From NCBI GenBank assembly GCA_963575745.1, contig CAUYUJ010000870.1:1-64000 (forward strand): a DNA stretch of 64,000 nucleotides. The letters run 5' to 3'. The position numbers were made by a program, and so were the translations under genes. Shown in pieces: positions 56,101 to 64,000 of this stretch (position 1 is the stretch's first letter; each line of letters opens with the position of its first letter). This DNA is from Prorocentrum cordatum. Its lineage: Eukaryota > Sar > Dinophyceae > Prorocentrales > Prorocentraceae. The notes under the pieces were generated by a model, which did not search any database, was not told the origin of the DNA, and was given only the letters and a program-made list of their open reading frames with translations.

Positions 56101-57412
56101 AGTCGAAGGCGAGAGCGAACCCACGCCCGCGGCCAAGAACCGTCGCAGGCAGATTGTGGAGACCCGTCTGGCCGCCAGGGGAGAGAAGCGGTGCCCTGGC
56201 CCGAGTCTCACGGCGAGCCAGGAGGAGCTCGCCAAGCGTGTCAGACAGCCCCAGCGCCCATGCGACAAAAGAGATCGGGATGAAATATGTTCGCCGAGGG
56301 GCAGTCAAAAGAGACGGTGTATTGCTCAGGTGAATGATGACCCCATCGCTTCCGCCGATAGTCTGCCTGCTGCCCCACAGGGAAGTAAGCGACCACGGGA
56401 CCTCCCCTCTTCTAGCCATGATAGTGAGCCGCGAGAGGCACGACCCTCTGGCGCAAACGTGAATGTCTTCAAACTCAACGCCTACTCTCAGGCGCGGTTG
56501 GGCATGATGCATGCGTCAGGTGACTGGGCCGCTCATCGTCGCGCGTTCGCTGCACGCTCGAGGGATTCCCAGGCTGCTCTTCTTGGATGGCGTGGTGGTA
56601 CTAAATACGTCGGCTGGAGAAAATGGGAAGATGTCTTCATTGCGGATCAAGATGGCAACGCTGAAAGGTGGGAGACTATGACGTTTGGGAAAGAAGATTG
56701 GTCGATTTTCGTTGAGAAGTTGCTCAAAAGATTGCACCTGCCCGCCATTCTTGACTATCTGGCCAAACCTAGAGTTTCGGTTGCCCGTACGGAGGAGGAG
56801 GAGACGAAAGTTAATAATGATAGGATTGCGCGTCGCATTGCTCATAACTTTGAAAATGAGACTATCTTTGACTATGAGGCGGATAAGATTCCATTTGAAA
56901 TACTGGGTGATAGCTTGTGTGTGGTCCAATGGATAAGAGGGCACTGGAAGTGCACGAACATGGGCTATAATAACACCTTGGAGGCGGCACAAAACACTCT
57001 TGATGCTATAACGGACACCTGTTTGAGAACTGCGTGCGCGGGGGCTGACCCAATCAAACATCTTTATAGGGAGGGTAACAGTTATGCTGATGAACTAACG
57101 TGGGCTTGCAGAGCTTGCCCACACACATCGAAGAGAAACGAGTATCTTGCCCCTTTATATACTTCGAAAGTGTTAGGATTGAGAGGTTACTTCGACGGAG
57201 GAACCTCGGATATTGGGGCTGGGGGAGGCTGGTGGCTGCAGGCTTTTGTAGAACATAATAATGCTATACAGTGTCACGTGATTGCCGAGGAGGCGTTTGG
57301 CCTCGATAGGGAGTCAACCGTGACGGTCTGTGAGTTAACGGCCGCCTCGAAGCTAATTCACGCAATCTCGCAGATTGCGTCTGTTATAGATAGCGTCTCA
57401 CACGCTCGGTAG
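53147..57412 (+). CDS. ORF2 of element C: reverse transcriptase and permuted RNase H-like protein, 1421 codons, uninterrupted
   Basis: The first ~16 codons, including the ATG, are host repeat fused by chance; element sequence starts at about residue 17. Residues 17-65 are the endonuclease remnant (DYI, SDHKLVHL). The RT spans ~290-660: GAAGPDQVTREMLQLIP, motif A SLDVLQAFD (Asp434, Asp440), RTGGVDGPFLFK, and WADN (Asp546, Asn547). The thumb-like region follows (TLDILGYRLD, RARGAFFADIEYY). Residues ~760-870 are a His/Thr-rich linker with degenerate PTATLHTHS repeats; ~905-950 hold two SSGRVSSAS repeats. The RNase H-like motifs are Asp1255 (GDS), His1305 and Asp1315 (HLYREGNSYAD), Asp1350 (YFDGG, then GAG), and Glu1396 (ELTAA). 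The open frame points to a young insertion, but without an endonuclease it should not mobilise itself. Confidence 0.88.
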   Translation: MCSEKRSVRKELYEGPDYIGISASDQFDSGTTAEWIRAPGRSATIQEISDHKLVHLAVAVGRRRRCKNRKRAALHQWEPVDPTAAAASFDRALSRQFQDAGSRYRPLQSLVEEEEEEDIKRDVRPVKEEEGEHRRQGKGTLSQIIADTAASIPSRQVAALRAPVRPERLWTLERLLRRALWPRELRCQNEVRSLRRLIKPLRKQYDADMLEYKHKVEQRKLRTQAQALKVKKMTGEWELTYDVEAKQVEIGRYLKDRVEDYGARREVQSILEGLASKLNQSQCVSITMHDILRARARLKCGAAGPDQVTREMLQLIPFASLKTIRHHFSLIANRRQQVPSDWKRFLVTLIPKAPSIQELSETRAICLLSLVQKWYNHVLVIKGEQHLVNIKHSLNMYGFVQFRKVSEVTSFTKHLCQHAAQWGKGEKLYLASLDVLQAFDHVTIKLALQSMEKLGFDPALIYALLCPMTENTCKATFEGTQNLDWIGWDRSIRTGGVDGPFLFKVVSVALWNDIVGTWPGRDLGYVVESPVPMPTRSTISHALWADNLLLYARDERQLRTMVTELTLPLLQAGLNWKPSSLKLIPFGVNGSNDVVLHIQAHTYKLECVNTLDILGYRLDRYWTQHSDLQFNLDRARGAFFADIEYYRSHRIPIERRFQRYRLRIQSKLLFAIEGMTIDNITAQKIFSWEGKLLAIIGGRRKGVNEDWTVYQKRRFKYARDQFANLGFLSAVELFIHKNWLWAKDVACFARGFACQNIPTAALHTDRVHVDPTASLHTYSQAHTHVHSSLHTHSDDSTHVHSLLPVPQVDDRSFDTLPSYIQTATLHTNSGEHTHPRSMSSVPQVERGSSFDQLPCYIPTATLHTHSTHFIHSHCPPRALSQSVSPEPQRPAAMFDSRGGLTEHKKDCQRSSGRVSSASSIRASLEPNKKDAHCSSGRVSSASRIRVPLSDPLQVAHLLECARLLEERSSQRESQGTVSPAATAPPVEGESEPTPAAKNRRRQIVETRLAARGEKRCPGPSLTASQEELAKRVRQPQRPCDKRDRDEICSPRGSQKRRCIAQVNDDPIASADSLPAAPQGSKRPRDLPSSSHDSEPREARPSGANVNVFKLNAYSQARLGMMHASGDWAAHRRAFAARSRDSQAALLGWRGGTKYVGWRKWEDVFIADQDGNAERWETMTFGKEDWSIFVEKLLKRLHLPAILDYLAKPRVSVARTEEEETKVNNDRIARRIAHNFENETIFDYEADKIPFEILGDSLCVVQWIRGHWKCTNMGYNNTLEAAQNTLDAITDTCLRTACAGADPIKHLYREGNSYADELTWACRACPHTSKRNEYLAPLYTSKVLGLRGYFDGGTSDIGAGGGWWLQAFVEHNNAIQCHVIAEEAFGLDRESTVTVCELTAASKLIHAISQIASVIDSVSHAR
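55420..55760 (+). repeat. In-frame degenerate repeats encoding the His/Thr-rich linker of C
   Basis: CCGACAGCTNCGCTGCACAC-like phrases recur near 55418, 55456, 55606 and 55718 and keep the frame open. They encode PTA(A/S/T)LHT. No equivalent repeat was seen in A or B. Confidence 0.7.
56880..57400 (+). other. Circularly permuted RNase H-like domain in C
   Basis: In ordinary RNase H the order is DG-x-GAG strand, E helix, D-S strand, then H...AD. Here the order is GDS (56906-56914), HLYREGNSYADELT (57059-57100), YFDGG...GAGGG (57188-57227), then CELTAA (57329-57346). All expected acidic residues are present. The native N and C termini would be joined by the ~25-residue linker before YFDGG. A and B show the same order. 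Confidence 0.65.
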
Positions 57413-57490
57413 AGCCACTTGCGCCTGGTGGCCGCGGGGAGCACCGCTGCTTGCATGTGCTGGAGGACCCCACCGCAAAGCCCGCAAAAA
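57413..57490 (+). other. 3' untranslated region of element C
   Basis: 78 bp ending ACCGCAAAGCCCGCAAAAA. This is close to the end of A (ACCGCAAAGTCCGCAAAA). Confidence 0.6.
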
Positions 57491-59694
57491 ACCTGGTTGA
57501 CGGTTTACCGCCGGTTCCCAGTTCTGTTCTCGAAATTCAACCATTCGTTAGAGCTCTAGTATTTTTTCCCGTGATATTCGATCTTATTTCCGCTCGCCAT
57601 CTTGATCACTCGGTCTGCTAGCCGAGCTAGGTCCGCAAACCTATTGTATTATTCGAGTCATCTTGACAGGCGCTCTCGATTTTCTGTACTTGACTCGAGC
57701 TATAGGACAGTTGCAGAGCTGATACTTGCAGAAAATTATTCAGAATCATCAGTCGCGTTCGTCTGTTGAATCCTGAGCTCTGAACTCGGTCTGATGCCAG
57801 ATCTAGAATCGCGAAACTATTCGTATTGTTGGAGTCATCTTGACAGGCGCTCTCGATTTTCTGTACTTAACTCGAGCTATAGGACAGCTACAGAGCTGAT
57901 GCTTGCAGAAACTGATTCAGAATCATCAGTCGCGTTTGTGTGCTGAATCCTGAGCTCCGAACTCGATCCGCTGCCCGCTCAAGAATCGCGAAACTATTGC
58001 TATTGTTGTAGTCATATTGAGAGGTGCCATCGGTTTCCTTCTCTTTACTCGGGCTGTAGGGGGCCTGCAGTGCTGGTGGTCACAGGAATCGATTTGAAGA
58101 CATCAGGCGCGTCTGCCTGTCGAATCCAGAGCTCGGAACTCGGTCTGCTGCCGAACTAGGTCCGCGAAACTATTCGTATTGTTCGAGTCATCCTGAGAGG
58201 TGCTGTCGGATTTCTGCGCTTAACTCGGGCTGTAGGGAGGCTGCAGGGCTGGTAATCACAGGAATCGATTCAGAGACATCAGACGCATCCGCCTGTCGCA
58301 TTCAGAGGTCTGAACTCGGTCTGCTACTCGAGCTGGGTTCCCGAAACTATTCGTATTGTTCGAGTCATCTTGAGACGTGCTGTCGATTTACGCACGTAAC
58401 TCGGGCTGTAGGAGAGCTACAGAGCTCGTACAGAAGACAATCGAGAAGCATCGGGGGCGTTCGGCTGTTGCATGGAGAGGTCTGAAATCGCTTGGGCTGA
58501 AAAACTATTCGTTCTCTGCAATTTTTTCGACATTATAAATTGTCAGGAAGCTCTACGAGCCCCCCGGCGGTAAGAAAGGTTGACGCTTCACCGCCGGCGC
58601 CCAGTAGAGCTCTTCGGCATCGATAAGCTAGAGGAATTCCGGCGCGGGGTGGAGCTAGTTGGTCGACCCGATCAGAAATGACAAAGTTGCAACTTTTGGT
58701 TTTGCGAATATTTGAAATCTATTTGACCATTTATTTTGATGAAGCAGATTTTTCGCACCTGTAAACGACTATGAGGGCCTCTGCGTCTTAATATGAGCTC
58801 TATAGGCGCACATTTACTATCGAAGCACTTGGCGGAACCAACTTCATCTCGACAGGAAAAAAATGAATAATTTCTCGAGAAATGCCTGCAGAAGCTCTCT
58901 ATTTCGACTCTGAGCACTCTCACGTGCGGAAGGAGCTCTACGAGTTCCCGGCGGTGACCAGGTTGACTGCTCACCGCCGGCGCCATTCTGGACGCTACCA
59001 ATGCTACCAAGTTTCCCCAGGGCTCCCAGACAAAATCTCTATACGGATCAAACCAGATCCCTGATCTGGCCATTTTTAGCCCGTAAGCGCTCAGATCCCC
59101 GATTTGGCCCGCTCCCACTTTTAGCTCCTGAACGTCCAGTTTCACGATTTGGCCGGTTCCCCGATTTGGCCGGTTTCCCGATTTAGGCCGGTTTCCCGAT
59201 TTGGCCTGTCACCCCATAAAAGCTCCAATTTGAGAGCAGCGCTGTCCTGATGCATTTTCTTATGAGTTGACTTCCAGGAACCGAGCTAATATGAATATTG
59301 AAAATTTAAAAATCAAGATTTGATAAAGATCTTGATTTCATTACTCTACCTCGATTCTGAGCATTTTTACAAGTACAACAAGCTCTGCGAGGTTCCCGGC
59401 GGTGACCAGGTTGACGGTTCAACCCCGGCGCCAGTTTGAGAGATATTTGACCATTTATTTTGAGAAACCAGATTTTCGCGCAAAGCATACGTGTATAAAC
59501 TTGTTCCCAGAGCAGCTCAGCTCTAATTGGGGAGTTTTACTATGTGTTCATTTGCAGGAACCGACCTCGTATTGACATCGAAAAATCGAAAAATACAGAT
59601 TTTAAGAGAATCTTCTGCGACGTTCTCTGCTTCGATTCTGAGCACTCTAGTGCGTCCAAGGAGCTCTATAAGGTTCCCGGCGGTGACCAGGTTG
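57491..59694. repeat. Repeat-module mosaic V
   Basis: Right half of the hairpin split by C, then ~180-bp satellite monomers (57600-58520), hairpin modules at 58564-58596, 58948-58980 and 59396-59430, ~260-bp units (58660-58930, 59215-59380, 59435-59670), the solo foldback arm, and the left half of the hairpin entered by D. Confidence 0.7.
59055..59212 (-). repeat. Solo copy of the foldback element right arm
   Basis: This matches 26218-26380: CCCTGATCTGGC, AAGCGCTCAGATCCCCGATT, TGAACGTCCAGTTTCACGAT and repeated GGCCGGTTTCCCGATTT. Only the first few satellite-like bases (ACCAGATCCCTG) precede it. It shows that the arm exists apart from the large satellite. Confidence 0.7.
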
Positions 59695-59819
59695 AGCAGA
59701 GTTTACCTCCTGCTCGGCCAGGCCTCACCGCTGGGGTCCCCCTCGTCTCGAGCTGCATTGTGCAGTAAGGAGTCTTTGGTTCCTCATACTGTACACGGTG
59801 CTCTCATTGAGTGGCTGTG

Positions 59820-59955
59820 CATTGTATCCTTTCATTGATTGTTGGTGTACGCACTTCATTGACTATTCGAGTACACACTTCATTGACTGTTGGAGTACGC
59901 ATTCATTGATTGTCGGAGTACATGCCCATTGATTGTCGGAGTACACACTCATTGA
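59820..59955 (+). repeat. Minisatellite in the 5' region of D
   Basis: TTCATTGACTGTTGGAGTAC-like units recur about every 22-26 bp, with variants. They are related to the GTCGGAGAACAC units of B. A short upstream ATG frame starts at 59922, ahead of the main start at 60050. Confidence 0.7.
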
Positions 59956-60049
59956 TTGCCGCGAGACAAGAGCTCTACAAGTATCGTACTCAACTGCCAC
60001 TTTGCTTGTGATTTGCCTTCTTCTTGTTGAGCGAATCCACGTTTCATAT

Positions 60050-61429
60050 ATGGAGTTCGTTTCATCTGGATGGTCAGGCACGGATTTTGTTGCTTCAGAT
60101 TGGACAGATGCGGCGTTGTTTACTTCCGAGTTTCTCGCTGCTCGTTTGTCTACGCTCGAAGTGTGTGTTAGTGATCTATATTGCCGTGTTCGCCCTTCGT
60201 ACGGAGGTGAGTCTCGCCCGCATGAGCGAGACCAGCTGTATGGGCATGGTGTCAAAGTTTCCCAATCGAAGTTGCGCCGCCTGCGGGCGAAACGTATCAG
60301 GTATCGTTTGTGGTCCACGGCTCGGGGGCCAGATTCGTTGTGCCTTGTTCGCGCGGGTATTTGCGCGCCCAGATATTATCGGAATTTCTGCTCGGACGAT
60401 TCTGAGGAAGAGGAATGGGTTGAGCACACTTGTGGAACACAGACTGATATGGATGCTGTTGAATTGGCTGGCAACTCTTTGTGTTCGCAGTGTTCCGATT
60501 GTGGGACTCAGGCAGATCCCTGTGTTCACATTTCGCGTGGGACTCAGACTGATCGTTGTGTTTTCTTTGTTGGTGAGGAGGAGAAGGAGGAGTGTCATCG
60601 AGTGCGCGCTGATCAGGGTGATGCTTCTGCAGTTGGGAGTTCCAGTGCAGTCGGGAGTTCCACAGTTCGGAGTGCAGTAGGAAGTTCCACAGTTCGGAGT
60701 TCCGCTGATGCAGTTGTTGATGCAGTTGGGAGTTCAACAGCTGGAAGTTCTGCAGTTGGGAGTACCGCGGTTTGGAGTTCAGCTGATGCAGTAGGGAGTT
60801 CCATGACTGGGAGTTCTGCTGTTGCAGTTGGGAGTTCAACGGAGGCTGACCACAGGATTCGGTCAGATTCTGTGGTTGGGAGTTCTGCAGTTGGGAGTTC
60901 CGCAGTTTGGAGTTCATCTGATGCACTGGGGAGTTCCACGACTGGGAGTTCAGTAACTAACAACAACAACAACAACTCGGAAGTGGTCTCTGTTTCTGTT
61001 GATCCAGGTGTTCTGAAAGAGGAGTTGCATGATGAGGAGTTGCGGGGTGAGGAGTTGCAGAATGAGGAGTTGCGGAATGAGCAGTTGCATTATTCTCATC
61101 ATAAAGATTCTATGGCTTCACACCCTGGGAGTTCCACGACTGGGAGATTATCTAATGCAGTTGTGAGTTCAGCAGTGACGGAGGACGAGTGTCAAGCTGC
61201 CAGGGACTGGGCCCTTGCCGGTGTCGATGTCAGTGCCCTTTGGCGTGAGCTACACCGACTCCCGAGACAGGAGTTTCAGCGTAGGACTGAGGCTCTTCAT
61301 GCATGCAGGCTGCAAATGGGAATTGAAAGTTCCGAGGAGGATGATTCGCAACAAGGGGGTCCTTCGAGTTCTACTTCCAGGAGTGCATTGACGCGGAGCG
61401 GCAAGAAGCATCGGAAACGGCACAGATGA
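60050..61429 (+). CDS. Element D protein, ~459 aa, Ser-rich with GTQTD repeats
   Basis: I do not recognise this protein. The start is the first in-frame ATG (MEFVSSGWSG); the frame is open without ATG further upstream. In order, it has a basic region (KLRRLRAKRIRYRLW), an acidic patch (SDDSEEEEWVEH), and three spaced GTQ(T/A)D motifs with nearby cysteines (CGTQTD, CGTQAD, RGTQTD). A long Ser/Ala/Val-rich stretch of AVGSST repeats (about 60620-60955) follows, then a short Asn run, repeated EELRNEEL-type units (61015-61090), a folded-looking segment (DWALAGVDVSALWRELHRL), and a basic tail KKHRKRHR that could bind nucleic acid or act as a nuclear signal. An open frame of this length suggests selection or youth. 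It could be an ORF1-like or accessory protein of the retroelement family (inference). Confidence 0.6.
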   Translation: MEFVSSGWSGTDFVASDWTDAALFTSEFLAARLSTLEVCVSDLYCRVRPSYGGESRPHERDQLYGHGVKVSQSKLRRLRAKRIRYRLWSTARGPDSLCLVRAGICAPRYYRNFCSDDSEEEEWVEHTCGTQTDMDAVELAGNSLCSQCSDCGTQADPCVHISRGTQTDRCVFFVGEEEKEECHRVRADQGDASAVGSSSAVGSSTVRSAVGSSTVRSSADAVVDAVGSSTAGSSAVGSTAVWSSADAVGSSMTGSSAVAVGSSTEADHRIRSDSVVGSSAVGSSAVWSSSDALGSSTTGSSVTNNNNNNSEVVSVSVDPGVLKEELHDEELRGEELQNEELRNEQLHYSHHKDSMASHPGSSTTGRLSNAVVSSAVTEDECQAARDWALAGVDVSALWRELHRLPRQEFQRRTEALHACRLQMGIESSEEDDSQQGGPSSSTSRSALTRSGKKHRKRHR

Positions 61430-62008
61430 TGCACATGTGATTGATCCTGCACGTATGTTTTGGTCTGCCCCCCCTCTCTTTCCCCCGCTGTTTCTGCCCC
61501 TGGGCTCGCTTTGGCTCTTTGGGCTCCTTCCGCTCTCCCGCTGGCTTTCCTTCCGCTCTCCGCTGGCAGGTCTCATAAGCGGATTTGTTGCGCTCTCTTT
61601 GCTTACATTTGATGTTGTATGAAATTTCAGGTTGGTGTCAAAGCACACGACCAGGTTTCACTTAGACATGGTTTCACACGTCCAGGTTTCACTTAGGCAT
61701 GGTGTCAAAGCGCGCTCGCTATCTTAGTTCTGTTAGTTTCGTGTTTTTCTCAATGGTGTTGAGACGGTAATCGCTGTATAAACCAGTGGTTACTGTATGG
61801 TCTCTCACTGCTTCTTGCTGTATTGTACAGCTTCTTTCACAATCTTTTTGTGTTTACTTTAGTGGGGTTTACGCTCTTGGGCTTTGCTGTACAGCTTCGC
61901 TGTTAGTGCGCTCAGCGTTTTGCTCTCAGGCTCAGTTCTGAGTTGCGTTGTGCTTCGGTCTGCCTCCGTGGAGGCTCGAATCGACCGTCCGCAAAAGACA
62001 GGAAAAAG
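61430..62008 (+). other. 3' untranslated region of element D
   Basis: About 580 bp without a credible frame. A partial repeat occurs: CAGGTTTCACTTAGACATGG, then CAGGTTTCACTTAGGCATGG near 61651-61700. The end shares CCGTCCGCAAAAG with the end of A. Confidence 0.55.
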
Positions 62009-62239
62009 ACCAGGTTGACGGTTCACCGCCGGCGCCAGTATGGATTCCGACGGCCAACGGTTCTTCTGCGCTTCTTGGGAGTCACATTGCAACTACGGAC
62101 AAGAGAGTCTGCCAGACAGACGCGGCCGAAACCACTCCACGTTAGAAAAAATAGGTTCTTAAAACGAACTCTCAAATCTTTCGCAATATTTCAAAAGCTG
62201 ATCCAAAGTTCCAAGATCTGACCCAAAGTTCCCACTTTG
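62009..62239. repeat. Mosaic tail between D and the Helitron-type gene
   Basis: Right half of the hairpin split by D, then a diverged module (landmarks GACGCGGC, CCACTCCACGTTAGAAAAA, AACTCTCAAATCTTTC, GACCCAAAGTTCCCAC). Similarity to the mosaic ends at about 62238. Confidence 0.6.
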
Positions 62240-64000
62240 CGGAGGGCTCGAGGGTGGAGGCGCACGCCTGGGCGCACTGCTTCGCGCGGGATGCACGCAA
62301 GTGTATCATCCGGAGCCACGTGCACAGGTGCGGTCCCACGTGCTGGAAGCACAAGACGAACGACGACGTGCCTCAGCACTGCAAGGTGTTTCGGCTCGGC
62401 TTCTACCTCCAGTACGAGACTGCGGTCTACAGCCACCCGTCCAGGAAGCTTCGGACCGCCTCCTTCGTCTGGCGGCGCCTGCGCAAAGGAAAGGACTTGG
62501 TCTTGCCCGATGGGGCGCGGATCGAGTACGGCCCACCGCAGGAGGACCAGCGGAGCCCGCCGGGCGAACGCCTGGTCCTCGATGAACAGTGCACGTGCGG
62601 CCCGTGGCCGCACCGCTGCAACCGGTACGGCAGAGCTGGTCGCGTCGACGTGGTGCGGTACCACCCGTGCCATGGGAGCACGGACCCTGTGGGCCAGGTG
62701 TGTCTGCGGAGCAACCTGGACGTCCAGCGTCTGGACCGCGTGGTGCTCGACCTGCCCGGCGACGCCAGCGTCGGGGGTTCGCGCGACTGCGACCCGGTCG
62801 TGCCGCCGCCTCCGGCTTGTTGCGTTCGCCGAGCCAGTCGCCGACGCGTCGGAAGTGCTGGCCGGCGTCGAGACTGGCGGCACCGGTGGCGACGAGGGCA
62901 CGGGGCAGAGCGGAGGTTCCTCGGGCTCGGGGGTGTCGGCCGCAACGCAGGGCGGGGGCGGGGCGGGCCAGGGGGCGGCGCGCGCGGCTGCGGCGGGAAG
63001 GGGGTGTCTGCTTGTGGCCCGCCGCCTCGGCCTGCCCAGGGGAGGGGGCTTGCTCGGCGGGGCGCCGACCACGATGGGCGATCCCGACGCGTAGATCTGG
63101 GACATGGGTGGGGGCGATGAAGATCCGTGCGAGTGCGATTTGGCCGATGCGTAATACCTGCGTCCGCCGCCTCCACCGACGCCGGAACAGCGCGGCGTAG
63201 AGCAGGCAGTCGGGCCAGCAGAGCCACCATTCGAGGACATCGCGAGGTTCAGCGCGGCGCCGTGTTACGAAGGTAGCCGCCCCGGGTCCGTGTTCAAGAA
63301 GGGGGATCAGGGCCTGGGCTACTACAGCGACCGGCGCGCGGAGCGCGAGCTGCCAGAATCTGCCGTCGAGACAGAGCCGGGGTCGCGGGCGCCAGGCTGC
63401 GCCGCGTCGAGCGCGCCGGCGTCTGGCAGGCCTGCATCGAGCGCGCCCCCGTCGCCAGCCGCCGCCGCAGCTGCTGGCGCGAGCGGCAGCGGTCCGCCCG
63501 GCAGCCTGCAAGAGCACGTGTTGCACTCGCTGGAGGCCGTGTTCATGGACGCCATCAATATGGCCCACTACCAGACGGACTACGCGACCACGGCGGGGCC
63601 GATCGCGGGGGACCTCGGAGTGCGGCACGCGCAGAGCACCAGGTTGGAGTGGCTTCGACTCCAGCAGAAGGCGGAACGGGAGGCGGATGAGGCGGCGGAG
63701 GCGGAGGGCGAGGAGGACGTCGACGGGGCCCGGGCCGCTGCTGCCGCTCGTCGCAGCGGCTGGGGTGGAGTGCTCGACTCTGCCAGGCGAACTGTCATGG
63801 AGCTCGCGACCAGCTCGCACGGGGCGCTCCTGAAGAAGCTGCCCGAGATGATGTTTCAGATGCAGTATGGCCACGAGTGCTATTGCTCCCATGACACCTG
63901 GACTCTGTATTGCAAGGGGATCGTGGCGCTTGCGTTCCAGGCAAGCTCCGCCGTTCATCAGAAAATTGACGACTTCTGGACCCACCCGCGCGCAGACCAC
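62240..64000 (+). pseudogene. Helitron-type protein fragment, broken, runs off the window
   Basis: The reading runs from about 62240 in one frame, shifts by one near 62760-62820, then continues in frame to 64000. In-frame TAG lies at 63092-63094 and TAA at 63152-63154. The first part has SHVHRCGPTCWKHK followed by HCKVFRLGFY, resembling the His/Cys block (HxHxxxCxK...CRFGFP) in Helitron helicase-associated regions. It is followed by VDVVRYHPCHGSTDPVGQ, then LRSNLDVQRLD. After a Gly/Ala-rich linker come PPFEDIARF, GSVFKKGDQGLGYYSD, MAHYQTDYATTAGP and MFQMQYGHECYCSHDTWT. The YxxDYAT block fits the same region. The piece lacks the Rep tyrosines and helicase motifs, which would lie outside. GC content jumps relative to the mosaic. 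The assignment rests on motif memory alone. Confidence 0.5.

Larger units (their letters stand above)
53196..57490 (+). mobile_element. Non-LTR retrotransposon C, 5' truncated but with open ORF2
   Basis: The left junction is in GAGCTCTACGAGGGTCCCG (host) followed directly by the DYI motif near the end of the endonuclease. About three quarters of the endonuclease, ORF1 and the 5' region are therefore missing. The right end is CCCGCAAAAA followed by host CCTGGTTGACGGTTTACCGC. Compared with the empty site at 31660-31715, about 8 bp of target are lost on the left and no duplication is present. 5' truncation with small target deletion is typical of interrupted target-primed reverse transcription. 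Confidence 0.85.
59695..62008 (+). mobile_element. Non-autonomous retroelement D with target duplication
   Basis: Flanks are GACCAGGTTG (59685-59694) and GACCAGGTTG (62008-62017; the first G may belong to either). This is the same hairpin-loop position used by B. The first ~75 bp match the 5' end of B, and a related minisatellite follows. The 3' end (TCGACCGTCCGCAAAAGACA, then GGAAAAA) resembles the ends of A and C. No endonuclease or RT is present; the single long frame encodes an unrelated protein. I infer mobilisation in trans by the A/B/C machinery. Confidence 0.75.

Noticed and set aside
35207-61429. LTR or tyrosine-recombinase retroelements
   Set aside because: No long terminal repeats, protease or integrase. 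APE-type endonuclease and 3' A-rich tails indicate non-LTR elements.
62306-64000. 564-codon minus-strand open frame
   Set aside because: It is antisense to the plus-strand reading with recognisable motifs. Its composition (Arg, Pro, Ala, Gly) is what GC-rich DNA gives by chance.

Overview
The window looks like nuclear DNA of a dinoflagellate. The strongest evidence is an exact 21-nt match to the dinoflagellate trans-spliced leader (starts CCGTAGCC, ends GGCTCAAG) at 35207-35227. It sits at the 5' end of a retrotransposon, not in an SL RNA gene. No ordinary host gene could be supported. The window is almost entirely repeats and mobile elements. The species is not identifiable by eye.

Layout: 1-10060 is a patchwork of degenerate GC-rich short-period repeat (AAGACGGCCC-like), microsatellites, an ~82-bp tandem repeat and unassigned sequence. 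10060-19160 and 26389-62240 are a mosaic of repeat modules in both orientations: a ~180-bp satellite-like unit, a ~260-bp unit, and short modules ending in CTCGTAGAGCTC. One module carries a hairpin with stem CCGGCGGTGA / TCACCGCCGG. 19161-26388 is a large foldback-type element: inverted repeats of ~150 bp flank ~6.9 kb of a 41-bp satellite.

Four non-LTR retroelements lie in the mosaic, all on the + strand: A (35207-40763), B (41789-47643), C (53196-57490, 5' truncated) and D (59695-62008, no reverse transcriptase). All four abut the same point in the loop of the hairpin module. B and D have 9-10 bp target duplications (ACCAGGTTG). A and B encode a small upstream ORF0, a coiled-coil ORF1, and an ORF2 with APE-type endonuclease, reverse transcriptase and a C-terminal RNase H-like region. 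ORF2 follows ORF1 in the same frame after a single TGA. The RNase H motifs appear in permuted order (GDS, then HxYRExNxxAD, then FDGG/GAG, then E) in A, B and C. The RT catalytic box reads WADN, not F/Y-x-D-D, in all three. C keeps a 1421-codon open frame; A and B ORF2 are broken. D encodes a different protein but shares its 5' end with B and its 3' tail with the family, so it looks like a non-autonomous passenger.

62240-64000 is a GC-rich, broken Helitron-type gene on the + strand that runs off the window.
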